A stretch of DNA of 64,000 nucleotides from Candidatus Bathyarchaeota archaeon. Its GTDB lineage: Archaea; Thermoproteota; Bathyarchaeia; Bathyarchaeales; DTEX01. Made by a program: the position numbers and the translations under genes. The stretch's first letter is position 1. Each line of letters opens with the position of its first letter. The notes beneath the pieces are model-generated. The model saw only the letters and a list, made by a program, of their open reading frames with translations, did no database searches and was not told the origin of the DNA. The stretch is from the NCBI GenBank assembly GCA_025059045.1, contig JANXEA010000008.1, positions 62,001 to 126,000 of the forward strand, written 5' to 3'. Shown piece by piece: positions 45,480-53,734 of the stretch.

Positions 45480-45977
45480 TTGGCGGGTAAGAAGTTGAGG
45501 GCGGGTTTCTGGAAGGGTGTCGGGTTTGGGCTCACATCAGGAGTTATTACGACGCTGGGCCTCATAATCGGGCTTCACTCTGGCACTCAATCGAAGATCG
45601 CTGTGATAGTTGGCATCGTTGTTCTAGCAATAGCAGACGCACTTTCAGACAGTATGGGAATCCATATATCTGAGGAGGCTGAAAACGAACATACTTCGAA
45701 AGAGATATGGGAATCCTCATTTTTCACGTTTTTCTCAAAGTTTTTTATTGCTATGTCCTTTGTCTTGCCAGTTGTTCTTTTGGAGGAGCCTCTAAGCATT
45801 CTTGTTAGCTTAGGATGGGGGCTATGCTTGATAGGTGTCTTCAGTTTTAGGATGGCTATATCTCAAGGGGAAAACCCCTACAAGGTTGTAGGCGAGCATC
45901 TCACAATTGTCATACTCGTTATAATACTAGCCCACATTGTAGGAGACCTTATGCACGAAATTTTTTTGTCGGGCTGA
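45480..45977 (+). CDS. VIT1/CCC1-like membrane transporter
   Basis: A 165-residue membrane protein of the VIT (vacuolar iron transporter-like) family, with five hydrophobic segments. The signature segment is GFWKGVGFGLTSGVITTLGL followed by LIIGLHSGTQSK; then IADALSDSMGIHISEEAE with conserved acidic residues, and a C-terminal HIVGDLMHEIF. It may carry iron or manganese. The start is TTG in TATTCTCGTTTGGCG. It is short compared with typical VIT1 proteins but similar to archaeal members. It is convergent with the leuD gene. Confidence 0.78.
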   Translation: MAGKKLRAGFWKGVGFGLTSGVITTLGLIIGLHSGTQSKIAVIVGIVVLAIADALSDSMGIHISEEAENEHTSKEIWESSFFTFFSKFFIAMSFVLPVVLLEEPLSILVSLGWGLCLIGVFSFRMAISQGENPYKVVGEHLTIVILVIILAHIVGDLMHEIFLSG

Positions 45978-46058
45978 CTGCATGAGGTGCCATGAAAAAA
46001 TAAAATATTTTTTAGGAATGTTGGCGATACTACTGCAGTGATGCGTGGATTATGGAAC

Positions 46059-46568
46059 TTAAACTTGCTGCCAGGGCAGCCTACCATATTTCTTTACGTA
46101 GCTGACAAGCCCGCCTTCAGAGAGTATCTGCCATAGCTCGCTTGGTATCGGCTTTATTGAATAAAGTTTATTGCTCGAAACATTTCTTAATGAGCCGCGA
46201 ACTAGATCGATTTCCAACAAATCGCCTTCATTTATCTCATTAACCTGCCGAAATTCGACTGCTGGAAGACCAATGTTTATTGCATTACGGAAAAAGATGC
46301 GCGCGAAGGATTGTGCAATAACCGCGCCTATTCCTAAATGTTTTAGAACGAGAGGTGCTTGCTCACGGCTGGATCCGCATCCGAAATTTTTGCCAGCTAC
46401 TAGGATGTCCCCCTTTTCTACTTTCTTTGCAAAGTCTGGCATTATAGCCTCCATAGCATGCCTAGAGAGCTCATCAACATCCGTTATGCTGAGCTTATAC
46501 TTTCCAGCAATTATAAGGTCGGTGTTGACGTTATCGCCGAACTTCCAAGCCTTTCCATAGATCTTCAA
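46059..46568 (-). CDS. leuD: LeuD-type 3-isopropylmalate/homoaconitate-type dehydratase small subunit (copy 1)
   Basis: Small subunit (swivelling domain) of a two-part aconitase-like isomerase. The N-terminal substrate loop after DLIIAG is KYKLSIT, unlike the KYLTTLD of the second copy. The key segment NFGCGSSREQAPLVLKHLG and the RIFFRNAINIGLP phrase are intact. At 169 residues it is full length. It overlaps leuC copy 1 by 4 bp and is the last gene of the nine-gene ilv-leu operon. Confidence 0.9.
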   Translation of the reverse strand: MKIYGKAWKFGDNVNTDLIIAGKYKLSITDVDELSRHAMEAIMPDFAKKVEKGDILVAGKNFGCGSSREQAPLVLKHLGIGAVIAQSFARIFFRNAINIGLPAVEFRQVNEINEGDLLEIDLVRGSLRNVSSNKLYSIKPIPSELWQILSEGGLVSYVKKYGRLPWQQV

Positions 46569-47836
46569 ACTCTTTCGACCCCCTTCAAGAATTTTCTCGG
46601 ATCAGTTATCACGCCTTCAATTGCTGTCGCAGCCGCAGTTGCAGGAGAGGCAAGATATATTTCCGCCTCCTGACTGCCCATTCTACCCTTGAAATTACGA
46701 TTAGACGTTGATAGACAAACTTCACCCTGAGCTAAGAGCCCCTGATGAGCCCCAGCGCAGGGCCCGCATCCAGGATTACATAATATACAACCAGAATCTA
46801 GAAAGGTTTCTATTAGACCTTCTTTCAATGCCTGGATGAAAACCCTTCTCGAAGCCGGTGCAACTATCATTCGCACACCCTTCTTTACGCTTTTTCCCTT
46901 CAAAATTTTAGCTGCAACTCTGAGATCGCTGAGACGCCCGTTTGTACATGATCCTAGAAAAACCTGATCTACCTCTTTGCCCTCCAACTCTGCAACGGGC
47001 TTTACATTGTCAACTGAATGTGGACAAGCAATTTGAGGCTCAAGCTTGGAAACATCCACCCTCAGAATATCTGAAAAAGCGGCATCCTCATCATTTCGAA
47101 TAATAGTTTTGAAGTTGCATTTGAGTGTAGTGAGAAAGTCGAATGTTTTTTCGTCAGGCTCAATAATACCTGTCTTAGCACCCATTTCGACAGCCATGTT
47201 CGTTAAGGTCAGTCTTCCTTCAATGTCCATATTCTTAACGGTTGATCCGCAAAACTCCACCGCCTTATACGTTGCTCCATCAGCTCCTATATCTCCAACA
47301 ATTTTTAGAATGATATCCTTTGGTAGGACCATTGGCGGAAGACAACCCTCGATTATGATCCTCATGGTTTCCGGAACCTTGAACCAGAGCTTTCCAGATA
47401 GAAATACTGCGGCCATCTCGGTTGATCCTATGCCGGTTGCAAAGGCGCCTAGGGCCCCATATGTACAGGTATGCGAATCTGCACCAACAATGAGATTTCC
47501 GGGAAGAATTAGACCTGACTCGACCATTAACTGGTGGCACACTCCAGACCCAGCTTCATAAAGGGGCGCCCCAAATTTTTCGGCAAATTTCCTCATTGTG
47601 CTGTGCACTTTCGAAAACGTCTCAGTGGCGCTTGGAGCAACATGATCTATAACGATAAAAATTCGATCGGGTCGCCAAAGTCTATCGCCGCCCATTTCTT
47701 GAAAGGCCTGCATGGCAAGGAGCGCTGTTCCATCATGAATCATAGCGCCGTCCACCTCTGCTACTACAATGTCTCCTGCGTATGCATCGACGCCTGAGGC
47801 TTTGCTTAGAATCTTCTCAGATATTGTCTTGCCCAT
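46565..47836 (-). CDS. leuC: LeuC-type 3-isopropylmalate dehydratase large subunit (copy 1)
   Basis: Large, iron-sulfur-containing subunit of the LeuCD isomerase. Motifs: VDHVAPSATETFSK, VGADSHTCTYGALGAFATGIG, LGSCTNGRLSDLRVA and CNPGCGPCAGAHQG, the last two bearing cluster cysteines. The 423-residue length is normal. An 87-nt tract in it (47402-47488) is almost identical to the second copy. It is followed by leuD copy 1 with a 4-bp overlap and preceded by leuA (48 nt from the leuA stop). It probably serves the leucine or citramalate branch; the substrate of each copy cannot be told apart from sequence alone. Confidence 0.91.
   Translation of the reverse strand: MGKTISEKILSKASGVDAYAGDIVVAEVDGAMIHDGTALLAMQAFQEMGGDRLWRPDRIFIVIDHVAPSATETFSKVHSTMRKFAEKFGAPLYEAGSGVCHQLMVESGLILPGNLIVGADSHTCTYGALGAFATGIGSTEMAAVFLSGKLWFKVPETMRIIIEGCLPPMVLPKDIILKIVGDIGADGATYKAVEFCGSTVKNMDIEGRLTLTNMAVEMGAKTGIIEPDEKTFDFLTTLKCNFKTIIRNDEDAAFSDILRVDVSKLEPQIACPHSVDNVKPVAELEGKEVDQVFLGSCTNGRLSDLRVAAKILKGKSVKKGVRMIVAPASRRVFIQALKEGLIETFLDSGCILCNPGCGPCAGAHQGLLAQGEVCLSTSNRNFKGRMGSQEAEIYLASPATAAATAIEGVITDPRKFLKGVERV
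47402..47488 (-). repeat. 87-bp tract shared by both leuC genes, copy A
   Basis: This tract within leuC copy 1 matches 51759-51845 in copy 2 at 86 of 87 positions, including synonymous positions. The flanking coding sequence differs clearly on both sides. It encodes the segment around GADSHTCTYGALGAFATGIG. Recent gene conversion is the simplest explanation. Confidence 0.9.
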
Positions 47837-47884
47837 TTTTAGACCTCTACCGAGACTGCTTAAGATTTTTTCCAGTCTTTAATG

Positions 47885-49387
47885 TTAAGAAGCTTGTTTC
47901 TTGCGTTTTAACAGGAGCTTGTTTATCCCGTTTATCATGGCTTCGACGCTTGCCATAACGATATCCTCCCGTGCGCCGCGCGCTGAGACGACGTTTCCAT
48001 CTCTATCTTCAACCTTTATTATTACCTCGGCTACCGCATCCGATCCCCCTGTTAATGCTTCAAGCCTATATTCTGTCAGTCTCACATTGGCTAGCTGATC
48101 CGTAATCTTTTGTATGGCTTTGATGGCTGCGTCTACAGGTCCGACGCCAGTTTCGGCGGCTACATATTCTTTTCCATCTATTAATAGTTTCACCGAAGCT
48201 GTTGGGATTACTCTTATGCCCGTAGTAACGGCAAAGTCTGTCAATTCGACGATCTTCTCTTCGGCTACCTCCCCCATAACCGTCCTAGCTATTGCGTAAA
48301 GATCGGCATCCGTCACTGTCTTTCCTTTATCGCCAAGATCCTTCACCCTATTCACTATTTCCTTTAGCTGAGCCTCAGTGGGGTAGATCCCTGCTTCTTC
48401 CAGTTCAGCTTTTATACCATGCCTACCTGATAACTTGCCTGAAAGAATTCTTCTCCGTCTGCCTACAACCTCAGGTTTAAATGGCTCGAAAGTCAGAGGC
48501 TTCACAGTAACCCCTCTGGTATGTATCCCTGACGCATGGGCGAAGGCATTTTCTCCGACAATAGCCTTATTCGGTTGGACAACGATCCCGGTTAATCTAG
48601 AGACTAGCTTTGAAGTCTGGTAGAGTAGCCTAGTGTTTATACCTGTCTTCTTTTTATATATAAGATGAAGGGCCATCACAACTTCTTCTAGGGAAGCGTT
48701 TCCAGCTCTTTCTCCTAAGCCATTTACGGCCACATGCACTTGTGATGCCCCAGCAAGGACGCCTGCCAGAGAATTAGCCACAGCCAGGCCGAAGTCGTTA
48801 TGGCAGTGAACACTTATCGGCACTTTAAGTTCTGACCTTAGATTCTTGATTAGATTCTCCATTTTCTGGGGAGCCATGATGCCGACGGTGTCAGGTATAT
48901 TTATCCTGTCAACTCCTGCTTCTTCAGCTGCTTTACACACCTTTATAAGAAAGTTAAGGTCAGATCTCGTTGCGTCCATGGGAGAAAATTCACAAAGTAC
49001 ACCATGATCCTTAATGTATTGGACGGCGCTGACGGCGGCTTCCAAAACCTTTTCAGGCGTCATGTTTAGCGCATATTTCATCTGAACCTTTGAAGTGGAA
49101 ATGAACGTATGGATGGAATTCACGTTACATGAGAGAGCTACATCGATGTCTTCTTTAAGCGCCCTTGTCAACGCGCATATCTCTGCTCTTAAGCCAGCTG
49201 CGGCGATCTCTTTAATTGCCACTTGCTCGCCGCGAGATGCTGATGGGAAACCAGCTTCGATTACGTCCACCCCAAGCTTGTCCAGTTGAACAGCTATCTC
49301 CATTTTCTCTTCGGGTGTGAAGGATACTCCAGGCGTCTGTTCGCCATCTCGAAGAGTTGTATCGAAGATTCTAACATATTCAACCAT
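47885..49387 (-). CDS. leuA: 2-isopropylmalate synthase
   Basis: First committed enzyme of leucine synthesis, condensing acetyl-CoA with 2-oxoisovalerate. TIM-barrel motifs: VRIFDTTLRDGEQTPGVSF at the start, HTFISTSKVQMKYAL, EFSPMDATRSDLNFL, NIPDTVGIMAP and SVHCHNDFGLAVANSLAG. A C-terminal LeuA regulatory domain (from about residue 385) carries the feedback site. The HTFISTS and EFSPMDATRS phrases point to isopropylmalate rather than citramalate synthase. The frame could open at GTG at 49399, but GAGGAG overlaps that codon, so the ATG at 49387 is preferred. It follows leuB by only a few bases. Confidence 0.88.
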   Translation of the reverse strand: MVEYVRIFDTTLRDGEQTPGVSFTPEEKMEIAVQLDKLGVDVIEAGFPSASRGEQVAIKEIAAAGLRAEICALTRALKEDIDVALSCNVNSIHTFISTSKVQMKYALNMTPEKVLEAAVSAVQYIKDHGVLCEFSPMDATRSDLNFLIKVCKAAEEAGVDRINIPDTVGIMAPQKMENLIKNLRSELKVPISVHCHNDFGLAVANSLAGVLAGASQVHVAVNGLGERAGNASLEEVVMALHLIYKKKTGINTRLLYQTSKLVSRLTGIVVQPNKAIVGENAFAHASGIHTRGVTVKPLTFEPFKPEVVGRRRRILSGKLSGRHGIKAELEEAGIYPTEAQLKEIVNRVKDLGDKGKTVTDADLYAIARTVMGEVAEEKIVELTDFAVTTGIRVIPTASVKLLIDGKEYVAAETGVGPVDAAIKAIQKITDQLANVRLTEYRLEALTGGSDAVAEVIIKVEDRDGNVVSARGAREDIVMASVEAMINGINKLLLKRKKQAS

Positions 49388-49402
49388 AATACTTATCACT
49401 CC

Positions 49403-50434
49403 TCAAGATTGATTGCATATTATCTCCTGTGCGATAGCTTCGCCCATCTCAATAGTCTTTAGGGTTCCGCCAAGATCAGGGATTGACAGACCTTTCTTTA
49501 AGGCTTCAACAACTCCTTTTTCTATTGCTTCAGATGCGCGTAAACATTTTGGATCGCTGTATCTTTCACCTAGCCATTCAAGCATCATCTTTGAGGCAAG
49601 TATCATGGAGCAGGGATTGGCAGTATGTTTTCCGACACGTGTAGGTGCAGATCCGTGAACGGGCTCGAAGATTGCAAAATTATCGCCAATGTTCCCTCCG
49701 GGAGCCATTCCCAAACCTCCGACCAATTGTGCCGCCTCGTCGGATAAGATGTCGCCAAAAATATTAGTCGTAACTATCACGTCGTAATTTTGAGGCTCCT
49801 TAATAAGTCTCATAGAGATAGCGTCGACGTACTGTTCCTCATATGTCACATCAGGGTACTGCTTGGCAATTTCCCGACAGATACTAGCAAATAGGCCGCA
49901 TGTAACACGTAAAACATTTGCCTTGTGGACCGATGTCACTTTTTTCTTCCCATTTCTTCTCCTTGCCAGCTCAAACGCCATCCTTGCAATTCGCTCGCAA
50001 CCTTTCCTAGAAACAACCCTTAGGGCAACCGCCGTATCATTAATCATGAATTCGTACCCCTTATAAAGATCCTCCGTATTTTCCCTAACGATTACAAGGT
50101 CTATGTCACTTCTGAGACAAGGAACATTTGGATATGACTTTATGGGGCGTATGTTCGCATATAGGTCAAACAATATTCTTAGCTTAACGATAACGTCGGC
50201 CGCGGTCTCACCAACTGGCCCCTTGAGACATGCATGAGAATTTTTTATTGCCTCGATTGTCTCGGGAGGAAGGGCAACACCTCTCTTCTGGTAGCAGGTG
50301 TCTCCGGCCTCAAGTTCAAGAAAGGAGAATGCAAGACCAAATTTTCTTTGAATGGCACTTAGAACGTTCATTGTTGCTTCTGTCAGCTCAGGTCCGATTC
50401 CATCCCCAGGAATAACCGCGACGTTGTATTTCAA
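49403..50434 (-). CDS. leuB: 3-isopropylmalate dehydrogenase
   Basis: NAD-dependent beta-decarboxylating dehydrogenase. Motifs: VAVIPGDGIGPELTEATMNV at the start, VIVRENTEDLYKGYEF, the substrate-metal segment TTNIFGDILSDEAAQLVGGLG and the nucleotide site FEPVHGSAPTRVGKHTANP. At 343 residues it is full length. Archaeal enzymes of this group may also act on related substrates, but its position between leuD and leuA makes leucine synthesis the clear role. The start is TTG, overlapping leuD copy 2 by 4 bp, with GGAAAAGG upstream. Confidence 0.9.
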   Translation of the reverse strand: MKYNVAVIPGDGIGPELTEATMNVLSAIQRKFGLAFSFLELEAGDTCYQKRGVALPPETIEAIKNSHACLKGPVGETAADVIVKLRILFDLYANIRPIKSYPNVPCLRSDIDLVIVRENTEDLYKGYEFMINDTAVALRVVSRKGCERIARMAFELARRRNGKKKVTSVHKANVLRVTCGLFASICREIAKQYPDVTYEEQYVDAISMRLIKEPQNYDVIVTTNIFGDILSDEAAQLVGGLGMAPGGNIGDNFAIFEPVHGSAPTRVGKHTANPCSMILASKMMLEWLGERYSDPKCLRASEAIEKGVVEALKKGLSIPDLGGTLKTIEMGEAIAQEIICNQS

Positions 50435-50946
50435 CCTTTTCCGCCCATCCTCTTTTTTAAATGCTCAATTAACCCACCATCACTGAGAATCTGGAGAATG
50501 AAGTCTGGGAGCGGGATTGCCGTGAAAGTTTCGTTCTTCGACCTATTGATGATCCTTCCATCCTCTAGATAGACCTCCAATATGTCTCCGTCATCAATAT
50601 GTCCAGATATGCCTTGGCATTCAAGAACTGGCAAGCCAATATTAATTGCGTTGCGATAGAAAATACGTGCAAAAGAGTCCGCTATCACGCATCTTACACC
50701 AGCATACTTGAGCGCAATTGGAGCTTGTTCGCGGCTGGACCCGCATCCAAAGTTCCTTCCAGCAACCAAAATTACTCCTTTCTCAGCTTTTTTCGCAAAG
50801 TCTCTATCCAACCCTTCCATTGCATGACTAGCTAGCTCCATAGGATCAAGAGTGGTCAAGTATTTACTTGGAATGATTAAGTCGGTATTCACATTGTCTC
50901 CGTATACGATGGCTAAGCCTTGAATCCTCAATATTTTGCCTCCCAA
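50431..50946 (-). CDS. leuD: LeuD-type dehydratase small subunit (copy 2)
   Basis: Second LeuD copy, 171 residues. The N-terminal substrate loop after DLIIPS is KYLTTLD, a YLxT-type loop seen in some homoaconitase-like or broad-specificity small subunits. The core NFGCGSSREQAPIALKYAG and the ARIFYRNAINIGLP phrase are intact. It overlaps leuC copy 2 by 19 bp and leuB by 4 bp, so translation is coupled. The loop difference from copy 1 suggests that the two LeuCD pairs prefer different substrates, for example isopropylmalate and citramalate. Confidence 0.9.
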   Translation of the reverse strand: MGGKILRIQGLAIVYGDNVNTDLIIPSKYLTTLDPMELASHAMEGLDRDFAKKAEKGVILVAGRNFGCGSSREQAPIALKYAGVRCVIADSFARIFYRNAINIGLPVLECQGISGHIDDGDILEVYLEDGRIINRSKNETFTAIPLPDFILQILSDGGLIEHLKKRMGGKG

Positions 50947-52196
50947 AAATCTCTCGGATCGATTATTTTTCCAGCAATTGCTGAAGCAGCCACGGTTGCA
51001 GGTGAGGCTAAGTATATCTTGGCGTCTGGGCTACCCATTCTACCAACAAAATTTCGATTGGAAGTGCTTATGCACACCTCACCGTTTGCCAGGAGCCCCA
51101 TGTGACCGCCAAAGCATGCACCGCAGGTTGGACTGGTTATATAGGCTCCAGCCTTTACCATGGTCTCGAGAATGCCCCACTGTAATGCATGCATGTAGAC
51201 TTCTTGTGAGGCTGGAGTTATGATCAACCTTACCCCCCTGCTAACCTTCCTACCCTTAAGAATTTCCGCAGCGATCTCTAGATCTTCAAGTCTCCCATTA
51301 GTGCAAGACCCGATAAATGCTTGATCTATCTCAACTCCTTCAACTTCCCTAACCTTTTTAACATTATCAACGGAATGGGGGCAGGCTATCTGCGGCTCCA
51401 GATCATCAACATCCATCTCAATTTTCTTCTCATATTTTGCGTCTGAGTCACTACCAAGAATCATGAAGGATTTATCAGTTCGAGCTTCAACATAGGCGAA
51501 GGTAGTCTCGTCAGGTTCTATTATCCCAGTTTTTGCTCCCATTTCGACGGTCATGTTGCACAGAGTCATCCGGCCGCCGACACTCATAGAGGTTATTGTA
51601 GGTCCTGCAAACTCTATCGCCTTATAAATTGCCCCGTCTGACCCAAGATTGCCCACTAGATGTAGTATCAGATCCTTCGGTGTTACGAATCTCTTAAAGC
51701 GCCCTTTCACATTTATTCTAATGGATGATGGTACTCTCAACCATAATTTGCCAGTAGCAAATACTGCGGCCATCTCGGTTGATCCTATGCCGGTTGCAAA
51801 GGCGCCTAAGGCCCCATATGTACAGGTATGCGAATCTGCACCAACTATTAATTCGCCGGGTCTCACATGCCCTTTCTCAACCATGACTTGGTGGCAAATG
51901 CCCCCAAAGCCTACATCATAGAGAAAGGGGAGCCCCTGCTCTTTAGCGAATTCTCTCATGATCTTATGCAGTTCAGCAGATTTTGTTGTGTCAGCTGGAA
52001 CCTGATGATCTAGAACCATTACTATCTTCTCTTTATCCCAAACTTTTTTGACTCCTATTTTTCTGAAAGCTTGAATTGCAAGTGGTCCTGTTATGTCGTT
52101 GACCATAGCCATGTCGACTTTTGCCTCTACTATTTCTCCTGGCTTAACTTGGTCCTTGCCAGATGCAGCTGCGAGGATCTTTTCGCTGATGTTCAT
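50928..52196 (-). CDS. leuC: LeuC-type 3-isopropylmalate dehydratase large subunit (copy 2)
   Basis: Second LeuC copy, 422 residues, paired with leuD copy 2. Motifs: LDHQVPADTTKSAELHK, GADSHTCTYGALGAFATGIG, GSCTNGRLEDLEIA and SPTCGACFGGHMG. The cluster cysteine environment TCGAC differs from GCGPC in copy 1. It follows ilvC by 23 nt. It shares an 87-nt tract with copy 1 at 51759-51845, far more similar than the rest of the two genes. Confidence 0.91.
   Translation of the reverse strand: MNISEKILAAASGKDQVKPGEIVEAKVDMAMVNDITGPLAIQAFRKIGVKKVWDKEKIVMVLDHQVPADTTKSAELHKIMREFAKEQGLPFLYDVGFGGICHQVMVEKGHVRPGELIVGADSHTCTYGALGAFATGIGSTEMAAVFATGKLWLRVPSSIRINVKGRFKRFVTPKDLILHLVGNLGSDGAIYKAIEFAGPTITSMSVGGRMTLCNMTVEMGAKTGIIEPDETTFAYVEARTDKSFMILGSDSDAKYEKKIEMDVDDLEPQIACPHSVDNVKKVREVEGVEIDQAFIGSCTNGRLEDLEIAAEILKGRKVSRGVRLIITPASQEVYMHALQWGILETMVKAGAYITSPTCGACFGGHMGLLANGEVCISTSNRNFVGRMGSPDAKIYLASPATVAASAIAGKIIDPRDFWEAKY
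51759..51845 (-). repeat. 87-bp tract shared by both leuC genes, copy B
   Basis: Matches 47402-47488 with a single mismatch (A for G at the 51st base of the tract on the plus strand). The two leuC genes are only moderately similar outside it. See the copy A entry. Confidence 0.9.
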
Positions 52197-52219
52197 TTGA
52201 TGTCCCCAGCTTTATTGTG

Positions 52220-53209
52220 TCATCTTTCTATTCCAGAAGCCCTGCGTATAAATCTCCCTACTTTTTCAAGCTGATGTTCTTCTATTTCTTCCATGAGTTT
52301 TTTCAATTTCTTCTCTCCGGATCTGTGTTCTTCAATCCATTCTTTAGCGAATTTTCCGCTCTGTACGTCTCTCACAGCACTTCTCATATTCTCTTTGACA
52401 TGCTCGTCGATGATGCGTGGGCCGACTGTTAGCCCGCCATATTTGGCGGTGTCCGATACTGCTCTAAGCATACCTGAGATCCCTTTCTGATAGATCAGAT
52501 CCATTATCAATTTGGCTTCGTTGCAGGCTTCGAAATAGGCGAGCTCAGGCGGATAACCGTTCTCGACTAGAACCTCGAAACCATTTTTAATAAGTTCAAT
52601 TAGGCCGCCGACGAGTACTGTTTGTTCTCCGATAAGGTCGCTTTCGGTCTCATCCTTAAATGTGGTCTCTAATACCCCTGCTTTTGTGCACCCCAATGCT
52701 TTTGCAATTGAAAGTGCAATATCCTTTGCCTTACCCGACCAGTCTTGTTGAATGGCTATCAGTGCCGGGACGCCGAATCCACTTAGATATGTTTCTCTGA
52801 GTCTGGCGCCTGGGCTTTTGGGTGCGACCATTATTACGTCAACATCCTTTGGCGGTATTATCTGCTTGAAATGTATGTTGAAACCGTGGGCAAAGTCCAG
52901 TATTTTCCCACTCTTCAGATGCTGGCTTATTGCGTCATTATATACTTGTGGTTGAACCATGTCGGGAATTAGCATCATTATTATATCAGCTTTTTTCGCG
53001 GCTTCTGAGAACGTGAAGACTTCGAAGCCATCTTTCTCAGCTCTCCTCCATGAATCTCCTTCTGGTCTTAACCCTATTATAACGTCAAGTCCCGAATCTC
53101 TTAGGTTATTAGCTTGGGCATATCCCTGGCTTCCATAACCCATAACGGCGATTTTCTTGCCTTTAATCGGCTCGATTGAGGCATCCTTATCAAAATAGAC
53201 CCTTACCAA
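52220..53209 (-). CDS. ilvC: Ketol-acid reductoisomerase
   Basis: Second enzyme of valine and isoleucine synthesis, class I short form of 329 residues. The NADP-binding Rossmann motif [20 protein letters not shown] is at 24-43. Metal-binding acidic residues lie in the [15 protein letters not shown] and [19 protein letters not shown] segments. The end is [15 protein letters not shown]. The start is TTG, 8 nt after the ilvN stop. Standard length, no anomaly seen. Confidence 0.95.
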   Translation of the reverse strand: MVRVYFDKDASIEPIKGKKIAVMGYGSQGYAQANNLRDSGLDVIIGLRPEGDSWRRAEKDGFEVFTFSEAAKKADIIMMLIPDMVQPQVYNDAISQHLKSGKILDFAHGFNIHFKQIIPPKDVDVIMVAPKSPGARLRETYLSGFGVPALIAIQQDWSGKAKDIALSIAKALGCTKAGVLETTFKDETESDLIGEQTVLVGGLIELIKNGFEVLVENGYPPELAYFEACNEAKLIMDLIYQKGISGMLRAVSDTAKYGGLTVGPRIIDEHVKENMRSAVRDVQSGKFAKEWIEEHRSGEKKLKKLMEEIEEHQLEKVGRFIRRASGIER

Positions 53210-53217
53210 TTTAATTT

Positions 53218-53730
53218 CTACTCCATTTTTATAGATCTCATTCCCCTCGGAAGGGCAGTTATCCCAGTGCGCGCAATCTCTTTGACACCGAAAGGCTTCA
53301 TAAGCTCTATGAAGGCATTTATCTTGTCAGAGTCGCCCGTTACTTCGATAATGAGGGATTCGTGGGCAACGTCAACAACGTGACCCTTAAATATCTCCGT
53401 ATAGTTTATAATGTCGGACCTAGCCTGAGCGTCAGGGGTGCTGACTTTTATTAGGGCCAGTTCTCTAGTTACCGTATGCGCTGGATTCAGTATGCTAACT
53501 TTCACAACATCTATGATCTTCTTAAGCTGCTTAACTACCTGCTCCACAGTCCTCTCGTCCCCCTTAATCGTTATCGTCATTCTTGCAAGATCTTCTTGCT
53601 CTGCAACGCCGACTGATATGCTCTCTATGTTGAACCCTCTTCTCCTGAACATGTTTGAGACGCTGTGCAGAACACCAGGCTTATGTTCAACTATCGCTGA
53701 GATTATGTGTAATTTTTCATCTTGGCTCAT
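53218..53730 (-). CDS. ilvN: Acetolactate synthase small (regulatory) subunit
   Basis: Regulatory subunit of acetohydroxyacid synthase with an N-terminal ACT domain ([20 protein letters not shown]) and a second ACT-like domain in the C-terminal half ([35 protein letters not shown]). It confers valine feedback sensitivity. At 170 residues it is full length. It lies between ilvB (4 nt) and ilvC (8 nt). Confidence 0.93.
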   Translation of the reverse strand: MSQDEKLHIISAIVEHKPGVLHSVSNMFRRRGFNIESISVGVAEQEDLARMTITIKGDERTVEQVVKQLKKIIDVVKVSILNPAHTVTRELALIKVSTPDAQARSDIINYTEIFKGHVVDVAHESLIIEVTGDSDKINAFIELMKPFGVKEIARTGITALPRGMRSIKME

Positions 53731-53734
53731 TCTT

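Noticed and set aside
47923-47960. Second gene-conversion tract between leuA and cimA
   Set aside because: The 3' ends share 31 of 33 bases (around 47934-47966 and 55760-55792), but the segment encodes a conserved motif and is too short to separate from protein constraint.
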